Numbered from the stretch's first letter, positions 25,981-34,840 are shown. The stretch is 64,000 bases of DNA from Streptomyces sp. AC512_CC834 (GCF_019049325.1 NZ_JAGMUO010000006.1:1-64000), one strand, 5' to 3'. Notes: generated by a model from the letters alone, not told the origin. A program made the numbers and translations.

Positions 25981-26964
25981 TCAGCGGGGCACAGGCTGGT
26001 AGGCACCGTCTAGCAGAGCATCGACATCGGGGAAGGGCTGCTCCTTGGCGTAGGCGACGGCCCGCTGGATCTCGTCGCCGTACTGCGCCGACCACTCGGC
26101 CACGGTCCGGTCGATGTCGGGATGCTGCTCACGCAGGATTTCGGTGGCCCGCACGATGGGGCAGCGGGCCATCCACGCCTCCGTCTCCTGCACCGGCCGG
26201 TACCCGTGGTCCTGACCGTGGTCGAAGCCGGGCCCCACATGTTCCCGCCACCGATAGGTCGCGAGTTCCAGCAGGTACGGCCCGTTGCCTTCCCGGCAGT
26301 GCCGCAGCGCTCGTTGCGCCGCCTGGTACACGGCGAAGACGTCGTTGCCGTCGACCCTCGCGGCCGTGACCCCGGCGGCCTCGGCGCGATCCTGGATGGT
26401 CGAGCCCGCGGGCTGCCGGGCGCCGATCGGGGAGGAGATGGAGTACAGGTTGTTCTCACAGACGAAGACCACCGGGGCCCGGTGTACCGACGCCAGGTTG
26501 AGTGACTCGGCGAACACACCCTCTTCCGTCGCACCGTCGCCGAAGAAGGTGGCCACGGCCCTCGGCCGGCCGCTGCGTGCGAAAGCCCAGGCAGCTCCCA
26601 CCGCCACCGGGATCATCTCGCCGAGGATGGCCGCCGACCCCCCGAAGCCAACCGCCCGGTCGACCAGGTGGATCGAACCGCCCCGGCCGTGTGCGCAGCC
26701 GGCCTGCTTGCCGTACAACTCGGCGACCATGGCCTTGAGATCGCCTCCCTTGGCCAGGTAGGGGGCGTGCGAGCGGTGCGCGGTGAAAACCAGGTCCTGG
26801 CTGGTCGTGGCAGCGCAGACGCCTACGGCGGTCGCCTCTTGGCCGATCGAGAAATGCGTGGGTGTACGCATCTGCTGCTCGTCACGGTAGTAGTCGGCGA
26901 GCGTTTCCTCCACTACGCGAATGCGCACCATGTCGCGGAGCAACTGGGCACGGTCGGACGTCAT
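25981..26964 (-). CDS. TPP-dependent dehydrogenase E1 alpha subunit
   Basis: A 327-aa E1 alpha-like subunit. It has the TPP/Mg motif GDGATEEGVFAESLNLASVHRAPVVFVCENN (GDG...N), the HRSHAPYLAKGGD region and GGSIHLVD. The serine loop that lets lipoyl-E2 couple and is phospho-regulated in pyruvate dehydrogenases is not obvious. ATG 26964 follows GAGGAGGCTCC. It is divergent from the glucose-1-phosphate thymidylyltransferase gene. With E1 beta it forms a complete TPP carboligase or decarboxylase; the adjacent NDP-sugar genes favour sugar branching. Confidence 0.87.
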   Translation of the reverse strand: MTSDRAQLLRDMVRIRVVEETLADYYRDEQQMRTPTHFSIGQEATAVGVCAATTSQDLVFTAHRSHAPYLAKGGDLKAMVAELYGKQAGCAHGRGGSIHLVDRAVGFGGSAAILGEMIPVAVGAAWAFARSGRPRAVATFFGDGATEEGVFAESLNLASVHRAPVVFVCENNLYSISSPIGARQPAGSTIQDRAEAAGVTAARVDGNDVFAVYQAAQRALRHCREGNGPYLLELATYRWREHVGPGFDHGQDHGYRPVQETEAWMARCPIVRATEILREQHPDIDRTVAEWSAQYGDEIQRAVAYAKEQPFPDVDALLDGAYQPVPR

Positions 26965-27213
26965 GTTGGAGCCTCCTCGCAGACAGTTTCAGGGCGTCGG
27001 GCCTCGGTCGGCCTGCTCCTCCTCGCGAACGGTGCCGGGCTGTCGGACGGCGCCCCTCTCGAAGCCCTTATCGTCGGAGCACCCCCTAGAGGACTGGTGA
27101 AGCCGGGCTGGACGCCCGAAGTCGAGTCCTGTTCCAGAGCCAAGCGAGCCCGGTGCGGTGCTGTGGCCTCCGCGGGACACCAACCCAACGCGATTTTGAA
27201 GGGCCACGTGCGT

Positions 27214-28086
27214 ATGAAGGGCATCATTCTCGCCGGCGGGGCCGGCACCCGTCTGCACCCGATCACGATCGGTACTTCGAAACAGCTTCTCCCGGTGGGC
27301 GACAAGCCGATGATCTACTACCCGCTCTCGGTACTCATGCTGGCGGGCATTCGGGACATCCTCATCATCACCAACCCCACCGACACACCGAGGTTCCGGG
27401 CGCTTTTGGGCGATGGGTCCCAGCTCGGGCTCAGCATCACCTACGCGGAACAGCACTCCCCACGCGGCATCGCCGACGCGATCCTCATCGGTGCCGAACA
27501 TATCGGGGACGGTTCGGTTGCGTTGATTCTCGGCGACAACATCTTTCACGGCAACAATTTCTCGGCGACGCTCACGGAGAACGCCAGGGACGTCCGGGGG
27601 TGTGTGCTGTTCGGCTACCCGGTCAACGACCCCACGCGGTACGGCGTAGGCGAGAGCGACGCCAACGGCGATCTCGTCTCCATCGAGGAGAAGCCCCGGC
27701 ACCCCCGCTCCAACCGCGCGATCACGGGCCTGTATCTGTACGACAACGACGTGGTCGACATCTCGAAGAACCTCAGGCCCTCACCGCGCGGCGAGCTGGA
27801 GATCACCGATGTGAACCGCGTCTATCTGGAGCGGGGCCGGGCTCGGCTCGTGAACCTGGGCCGAGGATTCGCCTGGCTGGATACCGGGACGCCCAAGTCG
27901 CTGCTCCAGGCGGGTCAGTACGTGGGCGCGCTGGAGGAGCGCCAGGGGGTGCGGATCGCCTGCATCGAGGAGATCGCGTTGCGCATGGGCTTCATCGACG
28001 CCGATGCCTGTCACCGGTTGGGCTCCCGGATGGCCGCCTCCGACTACGGTAGTTACATCATGGCCATCGCCTCCGAACTGGGGTGA
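27214..28086 (+). CDS. rmlA: Glucose-1-phosphate thymidylyltransferase
   Basis: A 290-aa RmlA: N-terminal MKGIILAGGAGTRLHPIT nucleotide-binding signature, SKQLLPVGDKPMIYYPLS, LGDNIFHGNNF (metal Asp), EEKPRHPRSNRAITGLYLYD and GRGFAWLDTGTP. It makes dTDP-glucose from dTTP and glucose-1-phosphate, the first committed step to deoxysugars. ATG 27214 is chosen because MKGIILAGG is the universal start; GTG 27208 with GAAGGG nearby is possible. It converges with the dehydratase gene. No glycosyltransferase lies in the window, so one must be encoded further out. Confidence 0.96.
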   Translation: MKGIILAGGAGTRLHPITIGTSKQLLPVGDKPMIYYPLSVLMLAGIRDILIITNPTDTPRFRALLGDGSQLGLSITYAEQHSPRGIADAILIGAEHIGDGSVALILGDNIFHGNNFSATLTENARDVRGCVLFGYPVNDPTRYGVGESDANGDLVSIEEKPRHPRSNRAITGLYLYDNDVVDISKNLRPSPRGELEITDVNRVYLERGRARLVNLGRGFAWLDTGTPKSLLQAGQYVGALEERQGVRIACIEEIALRMGFIDADACHRLGSRMAASDYGSYIMAIASELG

Positions 28087-28098
28087 GTTGACGGCCGT

Positions 28099-28128
28099 CG
28101 GGCCCGTGCCGCCTCGTGGGCGGGCCCG
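28099..28128. terminator. Terminator hairpin between rmlA and rmlB
   Basis: An 8-bp self-complementary CGGGCCCG occurs at 28099-28106 and 28121-28128 with a 14-nt loop, within the 53-bp gap of two convergent genes. Confidence 0.55.
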
Positions 28129-28139
28129 TTACGCGCCGG

Positions 28140-29135
28140 TCATCCGACGGGCGTTTCGAACGTGGCGGCTCGCCGGGCCAGGGGCTCCCACCAGGCCCGG
28201 TTCTCGCTGTACCAGCGGACGGTGTCGGCCAGCCCGTGTGCGAACGAGATCCGAGGTTCGAAGCCGAGCTCCTCGCGGATGCGCGAGGTGTTCAGCGAGT
28301 ACCGCCGGTCATGTCCCGGGCGGTCCCGGACGTGTTCCACACGGCCCCAGTCCATACCGAGCTCGGCGAGCACCCTTGCGGTCAGCTCACGGTTGGTCAA
28401 CTCGGTGCCGCCGCCGACGTTGTACGTCCTCCCCGCCCGGCCCGACTCCAGTACGAGGTGGATCGCACGGCAGTGGTCGTCGGCATGCAGCCATTCGCGC
28501 ACGTGTCGGCCGTCGCCGTACAGCGGCACCTTCCCGCCGTCGAGCAGCCGTGTGACGAACAGCGGGATGATCTTTTCGGGGAACTGATAGGGGCCGTAGT
28601 TGTTGCTGCACCGGGTGACGGTGGTCCACAGGCCGTACGTACGGTGGAAGGCGCGGACCACCAGATCGGATGCGGCCTTTGACGCCCCGTAGGGCGAATT
28701 GGGCTCCAGCGGGGACGACTCGGTCCACGAGCCCTCCTCCACGGACCCGTAGACCTCGTCGGTCGAGACGTGCACGAAGCGCTCCACACCGGTGTGCCGA
28801 CAGCATTCGAGGAGGGTGTGGGTGCCGACCACATTGGTCGTGATGAAGGGCGCGGAACCGGCGATCGACCGGTCCACGTGCGATTCGGCGGCGAAGTGCA
28901 CGATCGCGTCGTGTCCCGGCAGGACGTCCATGAGCAGGTCACGGTCGCAGATGTCACCCCGTACGAAGGTCAGCCGCGGGTGCCCGTACGGAAGACTGGT
29001 GAGGGTGCCCGAGTAGGTGAGCTTGTCCAGCACAGTGAGCCGGGTTTCCTCGTGCCCGGGGTAGGCACCCGCGAGGAGACCGCGTACGTAGTGGGAGCCG
29101 ATGAAACCGGCGCCTCCGGTGATCAGGAGCTTCAC
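28140..29135 (-). CDS. rmlB: dTDP-glucose 4,6-dehydratase
   Basis: A 331-aa extended SDR: NAD motif TGGAGFIGSHYVRGLL, HFAAESHVDRSI, the catalytic triad in VSTDEVYGS and YGASKAASDLVV, RCSNNYGPYQFPEKIIPLF, and WLHADDHCRAI. All are RmlB hallmarks. It yields dTDP-4-keto-6-deoxyglucose, the common precursor of 6-deoxyhexoses. The start is GTG 29135 after AAGGACGG. With rmlA and the E1 pair it suggests a 6-deoxy, possibly two-carbon-branched sugar on the aromatic product. Confidence 0.96.
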   Translation of the reverse strand: MKLLITGGAGFIGSHYVRGLLAGAYPGHEETRLTVLDKLTYSGTLTSLPYGHPRLTFVRGDICDRDLLMDVLPGHDAIVHFAAESHVDRSIAGSAPFITTNVVGTHTLLECCRHTGVERFVHVSTDEVYGSVEEGSWTESSPLEPNSPYGASKAASDLVVRAFHRTYGLWTTVTRCSNNYGPYQFPEKIIPLFVTRLLDGGKVPLYGDGRHVREWLHADDHCRAIHLVLESGRAGRTYNVGGGTELTNRELTARVLAELGMDWGRVEHVRDRPGHDRRYSLNTSRIREELGFEPRISFAHGLADTVRWYSENRAWWEPLARRAATFETPVG

Positions 29136-29293
29136 GGCAGCCGTCCTTCCGACTCGGGCTGCTCGGCACGCCGCGTGCCGTCTCGTTCCAAGGTCATCTG
29201 CCGCTCCTTCAGTCGCCGTGTGGGTACCGCCGAGAATGGCAGCCGCCCAGTCGCACGGCCATCGACATTCACTCGAACCGTGAGAGGCGCTTG

Positions 29294-30298
29294 TCAGGCA
29301 CGGCCGACGCCGTCCGGGTGCGATGCGGCCCCGGGGCCGCCCGGCCGGCTTAGATGCGCACTGTGCGCGGATGCACCCCGAATTCCGTCAAGGATGCGAC
29401 GTGCGCCCCGGTCGATGAGTTCCGCCGCCAGGGCGGCACCGAGCTTCTCCGACTCGCCGACGATTCCGGTCAGTCGGCCCGAGACCCGCTGAGTGCCGTC
29501 GAGTGACGTGACCTGCGCGAAGAGCGACAGGGTCCCGTCCGGCCCCGTCCTCGCGTACGCGCCCACGGGCACGCTGCAACCGCCGTGCAGCTCGGCCAGC
29601 AGGGCTCTCTCGGCCCGCACCTGAGCGTCGACGACTATGTCGCTCACACTGGAAAGTATCTCCTGGATTTCCACGCTGCTCTGCCGGATCTGAATGCCGA
29701 GGGCACCTTGACCGGGAGAGGGCGGGAACAGGTCGAGGGGCAGCATTTCACCGATGGCGTCGTCGAGGCCCAAGCGGTGCAGCCCCGCGGCTGCCAGGAC
29801 CACCGCGTCGAGGCCCTCGGTCTCGATCTTCTTCAGACGGGGCGGAACATTCCCCCGGATCGGAATCACTTCCAAATCCGGGCGTACGGCGAGGAGTTGA
29901 GCAATTCGCCGGGGGGAGCCCGTGCCGACCCGTGCGCCTTTCCGCAGGCCGGACAGGGTGGACCCGCACAGTGCATCCCGCGCGTCCGCACGGCCGGGCG
30001 GCGGCAGCCGCATCAGACCGGGCGGGTCCGCAGTCGGCAGGTCCTTCAGGGAATGGATGACCACATCCACGTCGCCCCTGGCCAGCGCCGCCTCCTGCTC
30101 CGAACTGAAGGCGCTGCCGCCACTGATCGCAGACACATCGGAGAGCCGGGACTTCCGATCCCTGTCGCCGCCCTCGAGAATGACTCTGTGTGTGAACGCG
30201 ACATCCGGAAACCGCCGGCTGATCGGCGCGAGATATTCCCGGACTTGGGCCTTGGCCAGATTACTTGCTCGCGAACCGACCAGGTACGTTGGATGCAT
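29294..30298 (-). CDS. Hydroxymethylbilane synthase paralogue (porphobilinogen deaminase)
   Basis: A 334-aa HemC-family protein. It retains VGSRASNLAKAQ, HSLKDLPT, VGTGSPRR, RGNVPPRLKK and the dipyrromethane-cofactor Cys in HGGCSVPVGAYA. The loop normally reading GKGLFTKELE is altered (GGSAFSSEQEAAL), and RGNVDTRL has become RGNVPPRL. It lies alone, away from hemA/hemB/hemD partners, between sugar genes and a cyclase-like gene. It may be a second HemC, a resistance copy, or a neofunctionalised enzyme acting on a pyrrole. ATG 30298 is chosen; AGAAG lies upstream. Confidence 0.87.
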   Translation of the reverse strand: MHPTYLVGSRASNLAKAQVREYLAPISRRFPDVAFTHRVILEGGDRDRKSRLSDVSAISGGSAFSSEQEAALARGDVDVVIHSLKDLPTADPPGLMRLPPPGRADARDALCGSTLSGLRKGARVGTGSPRRIAQLLAVRPDLEVIPIRGNVPPRLKKIETEGLDAVVLAAAGLHRLGLDDAIGEMLPLDLFPPSPGQGALGIQIRQSSVEIQEILSSVSDIVVDAQVRAERALLAELHGGCSVPVGAYARTGPDGTLSLFAQVTSLDGTQRVSGRLTGIVGESEKLGAALAAELIDRGARRILDGIRGASAHSAHLSRPGGPGAASHPDGVGRA

Positions 30299-30449
30299 GA
30301 CTTCTGTTGTACCGGGACGAACTCGACCGGTGGTCGACTCGCCTCTGTGCAGCATTCACTCCGCGGCCGGCCACTGAGCCTTCTCGGCGCCGGCGCTCCG
30401 GGGGCGGGGACGGCGGCGGCACCCTCACGGGTGACGACGGGCATGGTGT

Positions 30450-30489
30450 CCCAACCGCCGTCGGGGTACTGTCCCCGACGGCGGTTGGG
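30450..30489 (-). terminator. Strong terminator hairpin
   Basis: A perfect 17-bp stem (30450-30466 with 30473-30489) and 6-nt loop lie 27 nt downstream of the leftward SRPBCC gene, ahead of the hydroxymethylbilane synthase gene. Confidence 0.75.
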
Positions 30490-30516
30490 GGCGACGGCCG
30501 TGCGCCCACGGTTCGC

Positions 30517-30924
30517 TCAGCCGTGGGTGGACAACGTCTCGCGGATGACGGCCAGTCCGCCGTCCATGGCCTCCGCGACCGACTTGGCGAGTTCGTCCGG
30601 CAGCACGTCGTGGATCCATACCAGCCGTGTCCGTGTATCGCTCTCGGCGACGACCTGGAAGGAAGCGTTGTCATGTACGGGCCGCACAGTGCCTCCGATG
30701 ACCGCCCAGACGATCCGGCGTGCCGCGTGGTCGAGAGCAATGAGCCGCTCACGGGCCACGACGCCGTCGGCGAAAGTCACCACCCGGACGTCGGCGGCAG
30801 CGAGCCGTGTCGCGACGACATAGCCCGGCGCTATGCGCGGCGGCCCCTCGGCGAAGTCGCCGATCACCGCCCACACATCATCGGCACTGGCCTCGATCAC
30901 GGCCTCTTTGACGATCGAGGCCAT
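30517..30924 (-). CDS. SRPBCC-family polyketide cyclase-like protein
   Basis: A 135-aa single-domain START/SRPBCC protein: N-terminal IVKEAVIEASADDVWAVIGDF, a central beta-sheet rich in VVTFADG and RIVWAVIGG, and a long C-terminal helix (DELAKSVAEAMDGGLAVIRETL). Such proteins bind hydrophobic ligands and include single-domain polyketide cyclases and dehydratases. ATG 30924 has only a weak ribosome site. It could catalyse a late ring closure in the aromatic pathway, complementing the didomain cyclase at 13386-14345. Confidence 0.82.
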   Translation of the reverse strand: MASIVKEAVIEASADDVWAVIGDFAEGPPRIAPGYVVATRLAAADVRVVTFADGVVARERLIALDHAARRIVWAVIGGTVRPVHDNASFQVVAESDTRTRLVWIHDVLPDELAKSVAEAMDGGLAVIRETLSTHG

Positions 30925-31570
30925 GACTACGCGGCTCCGGTGCGGAATCGGTCTCGGCCGGCGCACGGCGGGTGGGCGGGCAGCCCGGGGCCTCCGTTTT
31001 CCGCACCGCAACGGGCAACGCGTAGAGCCGCCACGAGCAGCCACCTCTCTCGCCGTCCACCGGCGCCGGGTCAAAGTGGTGCACCACAACAGGGCACCGG
31101 AGAGCCGGACCGTCCGACTCTCGTACCGGCTGCTCAACGCGCTGCCGCGCGCGACGACACTCGACAGCAGATCACTGCCACCTTTCGGAGTAATTCCAGT
31201 ACGGGACGTGCGACGCCAGGACATCAGGCGGGGTGCCAGCCGCCCGGCAGGACGAGGATCTGTCGGGTGTGCCACGCCGGAACGACGCCGTGGGCTCGTG
31301 CCGCGGTCAGGTCGTGGAGGAGTCGGCGGGGTCGAGGGCGGCGTCGACGATGACGAAGGAACGTGCTCGCAGGGGACGTCGAGTATGGATGGATATGGAA
31401 CCGGCAGAGTCCCTCGGCCGCCGGGTTGATGAGGGAGATCACCACGCAGACGACCACCAGGGCCCCCGTCCTGCCTCCCCGCCCACCGGGCCGTTTCACC
31501 CTCTCAGCGCAGGATGAGAGAGGTTCGGCGACTTTGTCGGGTCGACAGGCTCTCAGATGCGCACGCCGGC
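30925..31570. other. 646-bp region without a convincing gene
   Basis: Several short open frames occur but none has family features, a ribosome site and a good start together. One minus-strand frame near 31224-31499 starts with a hydrophobic stretch (GALVVVCVVISLINPAAEG) and then becomes Arg-rich; it could be a decayed fragment. It separates the SRPBCC gene from the second SARP and may mark the edge of the left cluster. Confidence 0.4.
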
Positions 31571-32347
31571 CTACCCGACAAGGGCGGGTTCACCCAGCAG
31601 CGCCGGGTCGTGTTCCAGGATCGCGCTTTCACACCACCTCAGCGTGGGTGACGGGTCGACGCCGAGATCTTCATTGAGGCGATGCCGGAACTGCCGGTAC
31701 GTGTTCAGCGCGTCGATATGACGGCCGGAACGGTACAGGGCCAGCATGAGGAGCCGGCAGAACTGCTCCTGGACGGGATTCAAGGCGAGCGTCTCGGTCA
31801 GCTCCGGAATGATACGGGCATGCCTGCCGCACTTGAGTTCGATTCCGTAGAGCAGTTCTAATGCGGATAACCTGGCCTCCTCGTACTTGGACGCTGCAGT
31901 TTGACATAGGGGCCCTCCGACGACTCCGCCGAAGGCTGGTCCCCGCCATAGCGTGATGGCGCGGCGCAGGTCGTTGGCGCAGCGGCGGGGGTCGCCCCCG
32001 ACGCCGGTACGGATGGCCTCGATGCTGTCGAGGAAGACCTGGGCGTCGAGCTCACCCGACCTCAGCCTGAACTGGTAGCCGGATACGGTGGCGGTGATAC
32101 GTGGCACCGAATCCGGCTCCAAGTGCGCCAGCATGCGCCGAAGCCGGCTGATCTGAGCCTGGAGTGCGTTGTTCATCTTTTCCGGAGGAGTAGTCCCCCA
32201 CAATTCCTCCGCCAGGGATTCCACTGTGACCACTTGGCCTGCAGTAGCCATGAACGACGCGAACAGGAGTTGCTGTATGGCCCCCTTGGGGCGCATTATT
32301 CGATTACTTCCTCTGATCTCTGACGGGCCGAGTGTGAAGAAATACAT
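31571..32347 (-). CDS. SARP-family activator with two TTA codons
   Basis: A 258-aa SARP: N-terminal MYFFTLGPSEIRGSNRIMRPKGAIQ... winged-helix domain with QAQISRLRRML, then a BTAD domain (LDAQVFLDSIEAIRTG to the C-terminus) ending at ILEHDPALLGEP. ATG 32347 has GGAGGAAG upstream. Codons 160 and 163 are both TTA (31868-31870 and 31859-31861), so translation should depend on the bldA leucyl-tRNA. It is the regulator nearest to the azoxy region and the best candidate to bind the 11-bp-spaced GTCAG repeats at 38.5, 49.1 and 55.6 kb (inference). Confidence 0.92.
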   Translation of the reverse strand: MYFFTLGPSEIRGSNRIMRPKGAIQQLLFASFMATAGQVVTVESLAEELWGTTPPEKMNNALQAQISRLRRMLAHLEPDSVPRITATVSGYQFRLRSGELDAQVFLDSIEAIRTGVGGDPRRCANDLRRAITLWRGPAFGGVVGGPLCQTAASKYEEARLSALELLYGIELKCGRHARIIPELTETLALNPVQEQFCRLLMLALYRSGRHIDALNTYRQFRHRLNEDLGVDPSPTLRWCESAILEHDPALLGEPALVG

Positions 32348-33379
32348 ACTTCCTCCGTAGATCGTCTGCACCAGCAGGATTCAACGCATTTCGCGCAGGC
32401 GGCACGACATCTTTCGCACATCAGATGGAAGGTCGATCGGCCGCCTTTCGCGGTGCGCGGTATCTATTCGGTCAGTCTTGGCCGGGCGCGACCGGAGACA
32501 CGAATCGGGGATACCCGCCCCGGTATCTCGAAGTCGGCGCTGTACGCGGCAGACCGAGGCTCGGTGGGGAGATCGTGCGGGTGTTCGGCACTGGGCAGGA
32601 AGGGAGGGCAGCGCTCCGCCGATCGAGTCCCGGCGTCTGCGTGCGGTCTCGCGCAGACTTCACCCGTCTGTCAAGGGGCGAATCAGCCTCAGGTCTGTCG
32701 CAGCGGATCGAGAACAGTGCGGACCATGCGCGTCCGGTGCGATAGAAGGATCTACCACCGGTCCCCGTGCCAACCACTTCGCGCATGCTTCCCCTGTCCC
32801 TCTAATAGCCAATTGCCTGGCCGTGCGGCGCGCAGGTGGTCCGCCTAGCCCCACACCTCAAAGTTCGCTCCCTGCACAAAGAAAACCACTCTATCGGTTT
32901 CCTGTACAGAGGGAAACGAACCTCTGAGCGAGAGCTCTACCACCCGCCCCCTGCATCGCCGGCGCATTGTTCATAAGACATTGCAGGTGGCGCGGCAGGT
33001 TCCGATGAACGGCGAGCCTTCGGGCCGCATTCGCGGCGCGAGAACTCACACGCCGAGCCCATGAGCGGACCTATGGGGTCCGGCGGAAGACCGGGACGGC
33101 GTCCGGCCGGGCGGCGCAGACGGCCTGGGGCGGCACGGCGTCGGGCACGGCACCGTCTTCCGGCGGTTCGCTTCTGTCGGCCCCCTCTCGCACAGCTGCG
33201 CCTGTCGGCACGCTCAACGGGCTCGTGCACGGTGGGCACGGAGGAGTCGCGGCCGCACGTCGGCCCTGACGACAGTGCGGCCCCGCTCGGCGGGCAGGGG
33301 CCGTGCCCCACCGCCGGCCCGGGTGGCGGTGGAGCGGTCGGTGGCGAACCGGCAGGCCGGCCCCACGGCCTGTTTCCGC
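32348..33379. other. Non-coding boundary region
   Basis: More than 1 kb with no recognisable gene. Open frames present are Arg/Pro-rich shadows of high-GC sequence. The stretch holds the SARP promoter, an inverted-repeat element near 32883-32917 and, at its right end, transposase debris. It probably marks the junction between the two gene clusters. Confidence 0.5.
32883..32917. promoter_or_regulatory. Inverted-repeat element, possible receptor operator
   Basis: AAACC-N8-GGTTT (32883-32900) is followed by the overlapping pair GTTTCC (32897-32902) and GGAAAC (32912-32917). The first resembles the autoregulatory elements bound by gamma-butyrolactone receptors (palindromes with CGGTTT-type ends). 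The TetR receptor-like protein encoded at 33820-34473 is a possible ligand. Match by eye only. Confidence 0.35.
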
Positions 33380-33620
33380 GGTCGGGCGGCGAGCCGCGCC
33401 AGGTGATGCTCTGCCACTTCCGCGGGCCGATCGGCTCAATTGCGTGAGGCGGGGTTTCCAGCCCTTCATGCGGGCGAAGTGCTCGACGCGGGCGCACACG
33501 TGCTTATCGGAACGATTGTGTTCCTCCTTTCCGGCTGGCAGCTTCTCGCCCCTGGTACGGCGGTGCGCGATGCCGAGACGGGCGTCGGCGTCGACGACCT
33601 GGTGGGCGGCGGAGTAGCGG
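33380..33620 (-). pseudogene. IS5-family transposase remnant
   Basis: One minus-strand frame reads YSAAHQVVDADARL, then RTRGEKLPAGKEEHNRSDKH, then VCARVEHFARMKGWKPR. Intact Streptomyces IS5-type transposases have the same C-terminal string in the form RGEELPxWKxxHNxSHKxVRARVEHxFARMKxWK. About 40 residues between the first two segments are deleted, and the frame is lost after WKPR; a possible out-of-frame tail (HHLARLA) follows near 33390-33410. No intact terminal repeats were seen. It is a dead fragment in the boundary region. Confidence 0.7.
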
Positions 33621-33819
33621 CAGTCCTGGGACCGAGATGGTTGACGGACCCCCGGCCGCCGAATTCGAGAAGTCGAACAGCGGGGCGAGCCGGCGCCGTG
33701 CCAGGTTTGCGCGCGCCCCTACGCCGCGGCCGACAGCGCCCGCTCCCGTAGCGGCGAACTCCCCGGCCCGTCCGCGACTGCCGGCAACGCGGCGACGGCC
33801 TCCGTCACGCCGGCGTGCG

Positions 33820-34473
33820 TCAGCTCTGCGCCGCCGCGGCCTTCACCTGCCCGCCCGCGGTGTCAAAATCGACCACCGCCATTCCCGAGGTGAGGCGGGG
33901 AAGTATCAGGTCCCAAAAGCGCGTCGTCGCGTGCCGGGAGCACCAGGCCCCATCGGTATTTCCTTCCGCGCGCCCGAGTACTTCGAAGCCGACAATCGCC
34001 GCTGTAATCGCCGAGGCCGCATCCTCCAGCACCACGTCCGACGCCAGGCACCCCTGCTCCCTGGAGCGGCGCAGAACGGACTCGACCCAGTTGCACCATT
34101 CCTGCCGCAGGTCGATCCTCCCGTCCCATGTCGCGTCGCTGCCGAGTCGAAATCCGGCGCGGAGTACGGAATCTTCTGCGACTCGTTGCGCCAAGCGGTG
34201 CGAGGTGTCTACAAGAAGCTGCAAAGGAGCGGGGTGATCGCACAGCTGACCGCGCTCTATAATGTCGTGAAGCAGCTGAAATGCAACCCGTTCGACCTCC
34301 TCCCCCAGCACTCTCTTGTTCTTGAAGTGAAAATGTAATGCCCCATAGCTGACGCTCGCCCGGGAGCTGATCTCCATGAGTGATGAAAGGGCAAACCCCC
34401 TGAGGTTGAATACATCAGCAGCAGAGCTGATCAGATCCCGTCTCGTCCGTACAGCGCGTTCTTGCTGGGTCAT
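33820..34473 (-). CDS. TetR-family gamma-butyrolactone-receptor-like repressor with a TTA codon
   Basis: A 217-aa TetR protein. The N-terminal helix-turn-helix reads RRDLISSAADVFNLRGFALSSLMEISSRASVSYGALHFHFKNKRVL, very close to the ScbR/ArpA receptor type. The C-terminal ligand domain has the expected conserved Trp residues (WDGRIDLRQEWCNWVESVLRRS). Codon 46 is TTA (34336-34338), suggesting bldA-dependent translation. The ATG at 34473 lies 7 nt after GGAG; an ATG two codons earlier is too close. No butyrolactone synthase gene is in the window, so it may be an orphan or pseudo-receptor that senses the cluster product. Confidence 0.88.
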   Translation of the reverse strand: MTQQERAVRTRRDLISSAADVFNLRGFALSSLMEISSRASVSYGALHFHFKNKRVLGEEVERVAFQLLHDIIERGQLCDHPAPLQLLVDTSHRLAQRVAEDSVLRAGFRLGSDATWDGRIDLRQEWCNWVESVLRRSREQGCLASDVVLEDAASAITAAIVGFEVLGRAEGNTDGAWCSRHATTRFWDLILPRLTSGMAVVDFDTAGGQVKAAAAQS

Positions 34474-34787
34474 CGGCATGCTCCGGGGATGATGGACTGC
34501 TGGTTGGTGGAGACAATTTACCCGCACGTTGCGATCAGAGCTATCGGACATATCAGGCCCACTGAAGCCAGTCAAGATGTGTTTTAAGAAAGGGCAGCGC
34601 ATTCGAGACAGGCAAGCTGCAGAGCCCTGGCCAGTTGAATTCTGCACTCTGCGGAATCTCATCGCACATGCCCGCAGTTCACGCGGGGTTGCGAGGGCTG
34701 CTCACAGCCGCCGAGGAGCCTCAGCTTCGGCCGGAATATACCTTCAGGACATCGAACTGATGTCGGCATGTGTCAGGATATGCAGGA
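34474..34787. other. Intergenic region upstream of the TetR gene
   Basis: About 310 bp, AT-richer than its surroundings, holding the TetR promoter on the minus strand. I see no gene. Stretches such as GATCAGAGCTATCGGACATATC could hold operator half-sites but do not form a clear palindrome. Confidence 0.4.
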
Positions 34788-34840
34788 GCACCTCCGGGGC
34801 GCGCCGGGGAATCTGCCGCCCCGGCGCGCCCCGAAGGTGC
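34788..34840 (-). terminator. Long terminator hairpin
   Basis: A 22-bp stem with a single mismatch (34788-34809 with 34819-34840) and a 9-nt loop lie 36 nt past the stop codon of the leftward SDR gene. It ends the operon coming from 38.2 kb. Confidence 0.75.

Noticed and set aside
31224..31499. 91-codon minus-strand frame with a hydrophobic start
   Set aside because: Becomes Arg-rich after residue 45, has no ribosome site and no recognisable family; at best a decayed fragment.
32937..33497. Arg/Pro-rich open frame in the boundary region
   Set aside because: Composition is that of random high-GC sequence, no ribosome site, and it overlaps transposase debris in another frame.
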